NCBI GenBank assembly: GCA_002803225.1
Contig: NXFV01000749.1
Span: 1 to 58,889, forward strand
DNA length: 58,889 nt
Direction: 5' to 3'
Source: Gamarada debralockiae
Lineage: Eukaryota > Ascomycota > Leotiomycetes > Helotiales > Hyphodiscaceae
Positions 11,971 through 22,679 of the stretch are shown piece by piece (the first letter of the stretch is position 1; every line of letters starts with the position of its first letter). The notes below the pieces were generated by a model. The model was not told where the DNA came from. It worked only from the letters and a program-made list of their open reading frames with translations, and searched no databases. The position numbers and the translations under genes were made by a program.

Positions 11971-13442
11971 ATTCTGGGTATATGACGATGAATGTGGGTG
12001 AAGGATATGAATGGGGAATTTTGATGAGAGACGAAGGATGGGATTCATGCATTTAGAGGCGTTTTCAAAGGGTTCTATACCTGTATGCATGATGGATATG
12101 CATTGTGCAGCCATTTTGATGGCTTTAGCGTGGGATGAATACTTGCGGATTAGAGATTGGTGCAAAGCATTCAAAATGGATGACAGCTTCACCCTCCCCT
12201 ACTCTCATCTCTTTACATCAAAACTTGACAGAGTTTCGACAAAGAAACTGATCGCGTGAGAAACATACTGTCATTGTTAGCTTCAATAAGGCATCGAACT
12301 TAAGGCATTGTAGTTTGTAGCCGTCCAATTATCTCCAACGACTCTGTACAGAGTAATAAGATTTTTCGGTTCCAATCTCTTCCCCCACTCTAAACTTTAA
12401 AACGATTTATAACTCAGCAATGTAACGTCTAAATTAAGCCGTGTATGGCTCAAATTTTGTGTAGTGTCTAGTTCTATTATATATAAAAGGAATTAAATTT
12501 CTATTAAAATTTAGTAGAGTTCTTTAAGAGTAAGAAAAAAGGAGATTAGCCCCGTGATTTTGTATGAGAAAACATATAAAACAAGTTTATAAGACTAGAT
12601 TTTAATAGATATTCTTATAATTTAAGTTTCATAGATAATATAAGTGTAGTTAATGAGACTTAAGAATATCTAAGAAAATAATTAATAATTTTATTTGTTT
12701 TTAATTAAAATCAGAATGTTTTATGATTTTCATGATTTTTCGTAAGAATGTAGCGCCGCAGTAGGCATTAAGCACTAAGAGTGGAGTTTTAGTAGGGTAG
12801 GGTTTGTTTCTCCTTATGAAGACCTTCTTATACCGTATTAATTGCTTTACAAGAGCCCATGTATCAACCTGGTACACAACCTCTTTAAAATCACGCGAAA
12901 TTTTCAAAAATATTTGAATAAAAAGTTATGATTAAATGAAGAAATTTCTAGTTCACAATATTTTACGAAATAATATTTTTGATTTTTATTGATTTGTAAA
13001 GCATAAGTGTGCTTATAAGTGGATATGGTCTTATAAAGCAATTAATACGGTAGCGATACCGAATATTGATATTATTTTTAAGCTCTTGTAATATATAATG
13101 ATAGTAGCTATTATGTACATTTTAAGCTATTAGGAGCTCAATTTAAGATGCGTGGTTGTAAAGTTATAAAGTTCAGGAGGGGTTTGGTGAAAAAAGACGC
13201 GGAAATGCCTGATTTTCAAGGGGGTTCGGCAAGAACACTATCAGTGGCTTGATCGATATCGACCGGAGGAAGCCGACTTCATAACTTCTCATCCCACTTT
13301 CACAAGAAGCTGGTCAGCCCTTGTGGGCCTTGCATATTTTACTAGTTCGTGAGCTTCGACTAATGTGCCGCCTTTGATATAAACCACCATCCATCTGCAT
13401 CTCATCCTCTCCAAACTCAACTTTATACCTCGGTTGCCCGAA
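11971..13442. other. Intergenic with AT-rich decayed block
   Basis: From about 12400 to 13130 the composition shifts sharply to A+T, with many TpA steps and scattered stops in all frames, unlike the flanking coding sequence. This is what repeat-induced point mutation of an old repeat would leave. A 68-codon minus-strand frame at 12701-12907 survives but I cannot assign it. The last ~250 bases return to normal composition and form the promoter of the next MFS gene. Confidence 0.5.
12831..13052. repeat. 18-bp inverted repeat in AT-rich block
   Basis: TACCGTATTAATTGCTTT at 12831-12848 is the exact reverse complement of 13035-13052. The arms are about 190 bases apart. The right arm runs straight into ATACGGTAGCGATACC (13045-13060), which matches the arm of the hairpin element at 15893-15908 at 14 of 16 positions. 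This suggests both are ends of one family of small DNA transposons. Confidence 0.5.
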
Positions 13443-15323
13443 ATGGTAGCATCAAACGGCAACGCCGCCGAACCAGATGAGAGGACGAGTTTATTGACGA
13501 AGGATTCGACGAAACCAATTGATCCATCCTTGAGCGGGAATGGATTAAGTAATGACAACGCCGCGGCGGAAGGTGCTGATGCGGATGTCGAAAGTGGGAC
13601 GGTTGAAGGAGAAGAAAATGGAGAAGACGATAATCCTTTGTTCGAAGGTCAAAAAACCACAAAGCTTGGGTTGCTGATTCCTGCTGTCGCGATCGGTATA
13701 TTACTTTCCGCAGCAGACCAAACTCTCGTCGTGACCAGCTATGGCCGGATAGGGAGTGATCTGAATGCGTTGAATAACACGAGTTGGATCGCTACTGCGT
13801 GAGCCCTTCTCACCTCATTGCATATTTAAGATTATATTTCTGATGAAATTAGGTATTTCTTAACGTTGACGAGCTTCCAGCCATTATATGGCAAGCTGAG
13901 TGATATTTTCGGGCGAAAATCAGCACTTCTTTTTGCGTACACGGTTTTTGGCATCGGAGGGCTGTTTTGTGGCCTTGCGAGGAATTTGGAGGAGTTGGTT
14001 GCTGCGAGAGCTTTTCAGGGTGAGTGACTCGTTCGTGGTTGAAAAGGGGATGAAAAGGGAATTGGGCTAATGATGACGGTGGATAGGGATTGGAGGAGGT
14101 GGGATGACCACTGTTGTTTCCATTTTGCTCAGTGATATAATCCCTTTGAGGGAAAGAGGCACGTGGCAGGGGTATCTGAATATCGTATATGCCACAGGAG
14201 CCTCTGCTGGAGCTCCCTTGGGAGGGATCTTGGCGGATTCGATCGGATGGCGGTGGTGAGTCCTCCTGAGGGTTCTCACTGATAGTACGTTCTGACGAAA
14301 CACAGGGCGTTCTTAGGTCAGTTCCCTCTCTGCCTTCTAGCCTCGCTGTCTGTATACTTCATTCTCCATCTCCCCAAGCAGGACGATTCGCACTGGAAAG
14401 AGAAACTCGGAAAGATCGACTTTCTCGGAGCCTTGACGCTCATCACAGCAGTTTTCTGCCTTCTCTTGGGTCTTGATCGAGGAAGCAACGTCGCCTGGTC
14501 TGATACCTTGACTATCGTCTGCTGTAGTGTCTCAATTCCGATCTTCGCCATCTTCATCTTCGTCGAAATGAAAGTAGCTTCGCATCCATTCGCTCCTGGA
14601 CATATCATCTTCGAACGCTCGCTCTTTGCCAGCTACCTCGTCAACTTCCTTACCGTCGGTGGCTATATGGGAATCACCTTTTATCTACCTCTAGTCTTTC
14701 AAGCTGTGCAAGGTCTGTCTGCCACTGGTGCAGGTTTACGCCTCATTCCTCCGTTGATTTTCTCCGTCGGTGGATCTTTGTTTGGAGGCAAGGTTATGCA
14801 AAAGACAGGGAAATACTACTGGCTCACGATCTCCTGCCTTATACTCTGCCTGGCCGGTTGCGTGATAATCTTCCTTTGCTCAGGCCTCCTCTTCGACTTC
14901 CCACTGGGCCTCATAATCGGCCTCTGCTTTGTCGCCTTTGGTGCCGGATCGACCATCACCACCACACTCATCAGCGTCATCGCCAACGCCGACCCTAAAG
15001 ATCAAGCCGTAGCCACAGCTTGCACTTATCTCTTTCGATCTTTAGGTAGTGTAGTGGGTGTCAGTATGTCTGCTACGATTGTGCAGCAGAGTTTAAGGAC
15101 GCAGTTGAGGGAGAACCTGAAGAGTGGGAAGGAAGCGGATAAGATTGTGGATAGGGTGAGACAGAGTCTGGATTATATTAAGAAGTTGGAACCGCATACG
15201 AGGGAGGTTGTGAGGAGATGTTACCACAAGGCTACAAGTGCGAGTTTTGGGTTGAGTATTGCATTTGTGAGTGTGGCTTTGGTGGCGAGTCTTTGGATGA
15301 AGGAGAAGAAGTTGAGTAAATAG
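13443..15323 (+). CDS. Vacuolar-type MFS permease (Fnx1/Vba-like)
   Basis: Predicted 14-helix-type MFS transporter of 569 residues, joined from 13443..13798, 13853..14019, 14087..14255 and 14306..15323. All three introns are GT-AG and the frame is restored each time (for example FQG/IGGGGMTTVVSILLSD). The N-terminus has an acidic dileucine sorting signal, DERTSLL, as in vacuolar permeases. The first helix reads ILLSAADQTLVVTSYGRIGS, close to the start of fission yeast Fnx1 and yeast Vba proteins that move basic amino acids into the vacuole. The loop signature LYGKLSDIFGRK is intact. Substrate and vacuolar location are inferred from family resemblance. The ATG at 13443 is the first in frame. 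Confidence 0.85.
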
Positions 15324-15877
15324 GGAGTTGAGCTCGAGGGGGTTTGTGTAAGGTACATTTAGGCTGTAGATATAGAAAGCTATCAGCCTAGAGGTGTGGG
15401 CAAAGTGAGAAAGGTACTAGACCGGAAGGTCGTAAGGTCCTTTCAAGGTTGAGGAAAAGAATATCTTACTTAAGAAGAGGAAAGAGTATATATGAGCTTG
15501 CGGTGAGAAGATGTAGAGATTAGATAAGGTGGAGCGAAGAAGACGAGACGAACGAAATATAAGAATAACTCCTGCCTAAGGCGCCAAGGAGCTACCTCAC
15601 TGTCCATTCTAGGCGAGCCGAGGATGTGCCATCTTTGGATGTCGATATAGCATGCATATATCTTGATCGACCTCGAACGAAATGTCGCTGAAAGTTGAGG
15701 TGTTGGCCTCCATTTTGTAAGGGGTTTCGTTCTACAGCTTGTAGACCCTAGACCCCCCTAATTAGGTATAATTAGCCCGCTTACTTACTATTAGTCTACC
15801 TGGGCCCATATAAACGTCTCTTGAATTATGGCACCCCTTTCATACGAAAGAGCCAAGCGCCTCTAGCAGGCTGGACG

Positions 15878-16064
15878 CGATTTCGCTTATCGATACGGTA
15901 TCGATGCCAGAATCGTAAGGTATCGATACTATCGATACCGGAATGGATAGCGGAATGGATAGCGGAATGGATAGCGGAATGGATAGCGGAATGGATAGCG
16001 GAATGGATAGCAGAATTGATACCTTACGTTTCTGGTATCAATACTGTATTAATAAGTAAAATCG
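15878..16064. repeat. Long inverted-repeat hairpin with C-to-T decay
   Basis: The arm at 15878-15927 is matched by the reverse complement of 16015-16064. Of about nine differences in 50 positions, eight are C-to-T or G-to-A transitions and one is a transversion. That bias points to repeat-induced point mutation or methyl-cytosine decay of once-identical arms. The loop between the arms is filled by the minisatellite at 15941-16012. The whole looks like a MITE or the end of a larger transposon. Confidence 0.65.
15941..16012. repeat. 12-bp minisatellite, six copies
   Basis: Six head-to-tail copies of GAATGGATAGCG; the first five are identical and the last ends CA instead of CG. The seventh unit is partial and merges into the hairpin arm. 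The 12-base period gives an open frame reading Glu-Trp-Ile-Ala over and over, which is an artefact of the repeat and not a gene. Confidence 0.95.
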
Positions 16065-17381
16065 TATATTTTTGCCTAGCCTATTAATATTATACAATAG
16101 TTAAGGTACTTAAGATCTCTTTTAAGCTAGCTACTGTCAAGGAAAGTGTCTAGAATCCCGCTCCTTTTCCAATGCTTAAGGCACTCCCTCATCTCAATTG
16201 TCTCTGGTTCCATTTGCCCCCTATCTCCCGATACCGTACGACGAGCTCCTAAGAAGACTCGCTCTGGTTCATCACTCATTAGTGGAATTGAGAGGATATC
16301 AATAGCTATAAGTGAGAGCCTTGGCTAGCGCTGCCTTTGAGTATCCTAGCACTACTACGCGAAGGCTCACTTCTTACAAGAGGCGTACGACTCTTGTGAG
16401 TTGTAGTCCTCGTACTCGTCCTCACTTGCTGGCCGCGCAACTAAGCAGAGAGATAAGGCGATCGATCAAAAGCATCGAGTTCTTTTGGCTCTTAAGAGGG
16501 GTTATTATACAAGAAGACTAAGAAAGCTCGTGAGGGTATAACCTTGATTCTCGTCTGATAGAGGACAACGGCAATATTGCTAAAGAGGTAATCTCTTCTT
16601 GCCATGACTTTGAGTAATCGTATTTAACTCTCCTGTGGTTGATTATACAAAGGATGATTATAATTTAAGTAGAGAAGACATTTTAAGGATATATTTTTTG
16701 AGAAATCGTTGTACGAGGACAAAGAAATAGAAAGTACAGGTAAAAAGCGGTGAGGAATCGATTCCTTATCGATTCCAGCGATACTGACTAATACGATAAC
16801 CGAATCAGACGATATTGTATGGTAAAATCATGCATGTATGGATATCTCTAATGAGAGAAGAATTGGAGGGTTGCCAGAATCCGAAATATGTGCACACAAC
16901 TGTTGCCATAGGAACCAGATCATCTGACAGAGCCCCTGTTTGAGCCGCACTTCCAAATCTAAACATGACGCATCCCGCGGTCAAATTGTTTTGAACCATT
17001 GCCGAAATTGTAGAAGCTGGGAAGCAAGCTCCAGCGTCATTCGGGAGCTTAAGCGCAGTACTCACTAATCACAGCACAGAGCCACAGAGCCACAGAGTGG
17101 CCTTTCCGCACCAAAGAACGCCTCAGAAAAGGAGCGCACGGCTTAAAAGCCAGGAAATTGACAGTCTGTGAATCTCTTGCAGCGTCCCGGAAAAGGAAGA
17201 CATTCGATTCCGGTAGGCTTTTGTCTCGAAGGTATGAGTAGTACGACAGCCCAGCCAATACGGCCCAGAAAGATGTTCTTAATTGGTCAAGCGCACCTTG
17301 CACCAATTATAAAGAAATCCGCTGATGAGCGAAGGTAGGGTAGAAAAGCGTTCGTGGACAAGTACCGACGTCCAAACTCAG

Positions 17382-19666
17382 TTACGAATTCCCTTCCTGG
17401 AATTTCGTACTCGTCCCCGAGCCCCTGCCGCCTCCTTTTAACCTCGCCTTTATCTTCCGGATCTCCTCTTCTTCGAGCGCTAAACGCTCCTTCTCAGCTA
17501 GAAACGCTTTTCGTTCCTGGAGTCTTCGTTCACGATACCGCAGCTCTTCGTCATCTACATATCCGGTTTCGGCGGGTGGTATGTGTGGTTCCGGGGATGG
17601 AGAATAATTCGGATTCTCTTTGAATTCTGAAGGAGGAGGTTCGACAGCAGGTGGTATACTCTCTGAACTTGTGATTGCGGAGGGAACTTCTGTGTGAAGT
17701 GGACCGGGAGATGCGTTTAGTTTTTGTGGTTCTCGTTTGGTCGTGGATTTGGCTCCTTTGTCTGGTGGAGACTCAACTCCAAGCGATATACTCTCTAAGC
17801 TGCTGACTGCTGGAAGAACTGCTGACTGAGGCGGGGGTGAAGCTGTGCTTATATGTGTTGATCCTGAGTCGGCTGTGGCCCTAGGCTGGCGTTCAACAGC
17901 CACCGGGACTGGTCGTCTCGGAATCGACGAATGGGAATTATCAAGTTCCGCTCGTTCTGATCTTATTCCTCTTCCTCCTCCTCCCGTAGCCCGCTGCTCA
18001 AGCTCCGCTGGTGCCACGACGTTATCAAGTTCTGGTTTACCACGGTACCTCTGGCCCCCTACTACACCAAGCTTGTTCCCTGGTAATTCGGGCTTGTGCT
18101 CACGGTAGTGGTCGTCAACTTCGTGTCCTTCGAGTTCACCCGGTGCCCGGGTGGCATCAGGTTTCCCTTCATGAGGTTCTTCGTTATGGTTTTCATTGTG
18201 ACGACGCTTGCGGCGGATGAAGAGACAAGCGCCAATCAGCGAGAGGGCAATAGCCACGAGTGGTATGCTGACACCAATTCCGATCTTTGCCCCGGTTGAG
18301 AGTCCTCCACTATTACTGCCGTTGTTTGAGCCGGAAGTTTGCGATGTACCGGACGCAGACGACGTGCTCGAGGTCGTAGGAATAGCTGCAAGCACAGGCG
18401 TACCACCTACATTGTTCCCACTCGCAGTATCATAAGGATACATATTCGTATAATTGTATGTCCCGTCCGACTTTCCCCACGTGCTGACGATGGAACCGAG
18501 AACACCTTTGCCGCTGCCACAGAGCGAATTGGTATTTGGCACAGGCCAGACGGGCGTGTATTGTTCGTCGGACATGGGGCCAGGATACGTTTCGTTGAAA
18601 AAGATGTTTTGGGTGTTAACGGCTCTGTTTTGGTACCCCGTTTTATTGGCTACCAGAGATAGGACGTTGGCTCCGCAGTCCCAGCGGCCCAGGGACGGGA
18701 GTCCCCAGTTCGCTTCGACGGTGGAAAGCATGCTGTAGTGCGTATAGAAAGTGTTATCTGTGGTACCGTGCGCCAAGGTTGGAATCACGCCGCCCAGGAG
18801 TATGGTGAAGACCTTGTTACTCTCGGTATAGGTCTCGCATTCATCGAATGTAAGCACGAGAAGAGTGTTGTTCATGAAATAGGTGTTGTTAAGAAGGGGT
18901 TCGATGAATTGGCGAGCCCAATTTGCAGCAAACGTGACCGTTGTATCGTGGCCGTCATTTGTCATGTTTGGCGTGATGAATGCCCATTGTGGCAGGGTGT
19001 GGCCGGCCAGATCGGCAGCAAAAGATGTGAAGTTCTTGACAAGGCTGAGTCGAGTGTAGTTGTTTGAGACAGACTGAAAAAGCATAAGGGGATTATGCTT
19101 CCTAACATAGTCATTGGCAAAGGTCAATGGGTTCGAAACGTTGAAGCCCTGGAATCCAGCGTAGGGCAGGTCTTCCTCATATTCACCCCATGCGATTCCC
19201 TTTGTATCGAGAAGGTCGACAACAGTAGATATATTGGCTGTAATGGTATTGAAATCGTCATTGTCCATGCCGAAGTTATCACCAGCCACTACCCCGCAGT
19301 AGTTTCCTTCGGAGGGATGTGTTATTGCGTAGAAATTGCTCAACGTGATGCCCTGACTCGCCAGCCATTGAAGATTCGAGTCTGCGGCGGCTTTGTCGTA
19401 GTCCTACCGTCCCACAATCGTCAGGCTGAATCGCATAATGGGAAGAACTGAGATAGATTGCCTGTACATACAGTATTTTCAAGCCATATCTGGACTATGC
19501 GGTCGAATGCCAAGCCTACCACATTGGAAACTGGAGAGTAAACTGGCTGAACCAGTGAGGGTTCAAGGGTAGGCTGGGCAGGTCGAGAGGTCGCAGCCGC
19601 GCAGATTTCTACGAGTGCGTTGCCGGCGAGAAAAGCTACGAAAAGACCGACATATGCAAACATCAT
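17382..19666 (-). CDS. Membrane-anchored acid phosphatase/phosphoesterase
   Basis: Secretory-pathway phosphoesterase of the acid phosphatase/phospholipase C family (PF04185-like), 738 residues, joined from complement 19666..19472 and 19403..17382. The splice (GTATGT to GTAG) restores WLENT/DYDKAAADSNLQWLA, a family hallmark. A signal peptide covers about residues 1-25. Family motifs include HPSEGNYCGVVAGDNFGM, NDGHD, LTFDECE and THYSMLSTVEANWGL, and many N-glycosylation sequons are present. Unlike the usual secreted enzyme, a Ser/Thr/Gly stalk is followed by one membrane helix at about residues 439-461, a basic stop-transfer RRKRR, and a cytosolic tail of about 275 residues. The tail is Pro/Glu-rich and ends in a Glu/Arg/Lys coiled coil near 690-725. 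The catalytic part should face the cell wall or vacuole lumen; the tail's role is unknown. Confidence 0.85.
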
Positions 19667-19959
19667 GGGAACATATCAATCTCAGGAACGGAGAAAACCA
19701 TATGAAGAAGAGAAGAAGGGAAGATTGCGAAAGATGCAGTTATCGTCCAGGGAAATTGTTGGCGATTGAGGCACACTCAGCCCCTATGAGCCGCCTATCA
19801 GACGTGAGTTGAGAATCGAATGTAACGCGGCATGGCTAAATTTATCCGTGGGGTACAAGAGTACAATGCTCTTCACATCATCCAACCATATTTTCCCTAT
19901 TCTGTCACTTCTTGTCAATCACGTGACCATGTTACAAGACGACTCCTAGACGACCTGGA

Positions 19960-21189
19960 ATTTGCAAAGCACCACGAGTCTGACTCGGGCTATTGGGCTT
20001 ACAAAGGCCATCCATGGGACGAACGAATTTTCTCAATTGGAAGCGATCAAGTCAGCCTTTCAAGATCGTTCATGGTGGAAGAGGCTCTGGGTTTTGCAAG
20101 AAACCGGTCATGCTCAGACGATACGCGTGCAGTGTGGTTCTAAAAGCCTGGAATGGGGAACGCTATGCAACTTCTACGAAGTTCTGTGCAAGAGATGGGG
20201 TACTACGGACATGACAGGTCAAGGTTCTAGGCTACTAAAATCGCTTTATATCGTTGGGAATATGGAGGCTTGGAGGATGAGCGCAAGGAAATCATACAGG
20301 CATGAATTAGAGAGTCCTGAAGATGGACGCAACGAGGTCCGCCGCCTGGCTGTAGAGATTTTTGGCCAGCGAGAATGTACCCATCCCGGGATGCCATCTA
20401 CGGTTTATTTTCTATTTCTCCTCTTCTGCTTTCGTTATTGAGAATTATACTGTACCCTCAGCACGGCCGAAGTGGTATATCTCTGCGGCTAAAGCCATCA
20501 TTTCCATCAGACAAGACTTAGATATCCTTTCAAGAGTCCAAAGGTCAACTTCCAAGCCAGCTCAGAGGTCAAGGGGGGAAATGGTGCTTCCAAGCTGGGT
20601 CCCGGATTGGTCAACCAAGATGGAGTACGAAGATATCTTATCCATGACCCCAGATGAGAAGCACTTTAACACTTCCGGAGACAAGAAGTTGCCTTCCAAG
20701 ACCCTTTCCGAACACAACGAGCAAATGCTATTAGATGGAATCTTTTGAGATGAAATCACGCATATAGCGGACCTCCACTAGGCTGGCAGCTCTGGTACTG
20801 GCTTCTCGGGAGACGAAAACGCTGGTCCTGGATTAAGAGATTTCATGTATAGATTGGCAGGTTCAGAAAGAGGCCTGAGAGGTTGGTCCGCTTTCACAAC
20901 AAAGACTGGGTCCATGAGACTCGTGCTGGGGGATGCGAATATTGGTGATATGATATATATTGCCTACGGATCTAGAGTTCCACTGGTTCTGAGACCTTTC
21001 GGAGACGAGTCAGAATCGAAGTTCTCTTTGGTAAGGACAGCTTATTGCGAATTTATTATGTATGGCGCAGCTGTGGCCACTATGCGCTTCAAATATTATG
21101 CCCCGGATAAGGAGAAACCTCCGTCATGGATAGGGAGGTCGCTGTCGAAATGGAGAGCAGGTAGAAAATTGTTCGGAAAGAGATTGTGA
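19960..21189 (+). pseudogene. Decayed HET-domain gene
   Basis: Fragments of a fungal heterokaryon-incompatibility (HET) protein appear in order but in different frames. Near 20040 is FQDRSWWKRLWVLQE, the HET motif with Trp-Trp and LQE. Near 20390 is SRDAIYGLFSIS, the conserved 'DPRDKIYGLL' element. 20480-20750 contains KAIISIRQDLDILSRVQ and LPSWVPDWST. 20930-21180 has the C-terminal 'GD..YI..G..VPLVLRP' element. At least two or three frameshifts separate these pieces and the N-terminal 'YxALSYxWG' motif is missing. Intact HET proteins trigger cell death after fusion of unlike strains; this copy cannot make a full protein. Confidence 0.75.
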
Positions 21190-21370
21190 AAATCCTGATC
21201 CAAGAGAAGATTCGTCTGCAGTAATGTTACCACTTCTCCTCATAATTGTGCTTCATAGGGCTCTAAAATATCCTTCCCCATACCATGGTGCGAATTCTGT
21301 CAATTCACTGCCTCTTGAATAGCATTGCGAAAATCCATCACCAACTCACTCCTCACTCCTTGCCCATTCT

Positions 21371-22096
21371 TCATCCCTCCAAACTCTCAACCCGTTCCTT
21401 CAAATCCCTCCCTTGATTCTCATACCCCGTTACCAAATTCCCTTTCAGCACCTCCACCGCGAGAGCTCCAACACCATAATACGTCTCCCAGCTCACATAC
21501 CTCGTCTTTCCGTTCCCAATGTCATACAACACACTGATATGCTCTGCTTGCACCACCAAATCCACAATCGGGCCAGGATTGTAGCGCCATCCTACAAATG
21601 GTGGATTGGAATGAGCTTCTAGGTAGGTGATCATTTCGTCAGACGTAGTGTTGATTCCAGGTACCAGACCAGAGGTGTGGAACGTCATTGGCACTGTGGG
21701 ATGTCAGTATTACTTAAAACGATAATGAAAACCGCTTTCAAGTAGGAAGGAAATTTCCCAGGTCTTATTAGTTCACACAGAGAAGGAAGTAAAATGCTCA
21801 GAGAAAAACATACTCCCGATATAGACACCCCCCACTGAGGCAACATTAGAAGGAAGATCGACCGCGTAGACGAACGTATTCCAAGCTGGATACTTTGAAA
21901 AATCAATGAGGACTTCGTAGATGAGAGAAGGTGGCCCATGGATAGTGTTATTTGCGCAGGCGGTAAAGACTGCACCCTTGGTACCGTACGTGGGAGTGGT
22001 CATTATGCCATCTGCGCATTCGAGGAGAAGGTCGAAACCTTTCGAAATAGATAGGAGGAACAAGAAAGAGAGAAGGATTGATTTCGGCAAGTACAT
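21371..22096 (-). CDS. Secreted SRPBCC-like small protein
   Basis: Predicted secreted protein of 201 residues, joined from complement 22096..21814 and 21693..21371. The intron (GTATGT to CACAG) splits a Met codon and keeps frame across VGGVYIG/MPMTFHTSGL. The first 20 or so residues form a typical signal peptide (basic start, then SILLSFLFLLSIS). The mature part has PSLIYEVLIDFSKYPAWNTF, the opening of SRPBCC/START-type ligand-binding domains (polyketide cyclase/dehydrase-like), and later YVSWETYYGVGA. Such folds are usually intracellular, so a signal peptide makes this one unusual. The ATG at 22096 is the first proper start. The ligand is unknown. Confidence 0.65.
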
Positions 22097-22340
22097 CCTG
22101 ACTATATTGCTGGTGCTGGGTAATTTATATATTGTTTTTGCCAATTGACGCTGAATAGAGTGTCAACTGTGAGTCTATGAGATATGTGCACTTGCAACTT
22201 CGGTTGCCCCGTAGGGCCTATAGATCTATTAAAGTAGTGACGACTTTCCCATGGTACTTTAAATGCTTGCCAGCTGCATGCCGCATGCGAGGTGACAGCT
22301 GAACGGGTGCCAGCCCGCTCAGAGTAGACGTCAGCGTAAA
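22097..22340. other. Intergenic, promoter side of the SRPBCC gene
   Basis: Short spacer between the minus-strand secreted-protein gene and the MITE. No gene is visible. Confidence 0.4.
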
Positions 22341-22679
22341 GAATGACGCCACATATTTTTTTAGCGAATTTCTCTACCCTGACAGAGCTTTTAACTACGT
22401 GGTATATTCTGAGTATATGCTTTATATAAATATTACTTAGATTATAAAAAGACCGCCCTTAAGCCCCACGAAAAGGGGTAGGGGCTCGAGAGGATCCCCC
22501 TCTTGAGGAGATAGGCGTCGGGCACGAGAGTTTATTGGAAGCATAGGTTAGGTATAGATTGAGCATATGCTTGATATATGCTTCAGCCTTAAGCATATGC
22601 CTAGTATATACTCAACAAAAGCTCAGCCAGGGTAGAGAAATTCGCTACCAAAAAAAAAAAAAAATTTGTGGCGTCATTC
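22341..22679. mobile_element. MITE-like element with long TIRs, about 340 bp
   Basis: The left arm 22341-22392 and the right arm 22617-22679 are inverted repeats. They share GAATGACGCCACA at the tips, a T-run that differs in length (poly-A of 15 on the + strand on the right side), then TAGCGAATTTCTCTACCCT and GAGCTTTT. The interior is non-coding, AT-rich and has several GCATATGC-type small palindromes. There is no transposase, so it is non-autonomous. The base pairs next to the tips include TA on both sides but the target duplication is not clean. Just outside the right tip, 22680-22700 repeats the inner-arm motif ACCCTGA..GGCTTTAAC, hinting at nested or abutting copies. Confidence 0.8.

Larger units (their letters stand above)
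15878..16812. mobile_element. Possible decayed TIR DNA transposon
   Basis: Besides the hairpin arms, the reverse complement of 16750-16812 resembles the left arm: both share a TTATCG core, then GTATCG and an AATCG..AAGG..ATCGAT ending in the same order. This would make 15878-16812 an element of roughly 930 bases with terminal inverted repeats and an extra internal arm. The interior (16146-16620) has broken coding-like frames that could be transposase remains, but I see no DDE motif. 16754-16765 is a perfect palindrome, GGAATCGATTCC. I could not find a clean target-site duplication. Confidence 0.35.
15324..17381. other. Repeat-rich intergenic region
   Basis: About 2 kb with no intact gene. 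15330-15800 looks like decayed transposon or solo-LTR-type sequence but I cannot prove ends. 15878-16812 holds related inverted arms, a 12-bp minisatellite and broken coding-like frames (listed separately). 16815-17381 has no repeat I can see and should include the 3' end of the minus-strand phosphatase gene. Confidence 0.5.

Noticed and set aside
12701..12907. 68-codon minus-strand frame faintly like a retrotransposon polyprotein piece
   Set aside because: Only DTWALV and KVFIRR give any likeness to a Copia-type reverse transcriptase start, and no catalytic motif is present.
15330..15800. Possible solo LTR downstream of the vacuolar permease
   Set aside because: It has an LTR-like feel (polypurine stretches, TGTTGG start-like motif), but I found no matched ends, no target duplication and no second copy in the window.
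15821..16087. Open frame with repeated Glu-Trp-Ile-Ala units
   Set aside because: It is produced only by the 12-base minisatellite, which cannot create a stop in that frame, and its ends lie in the hairpin arms.
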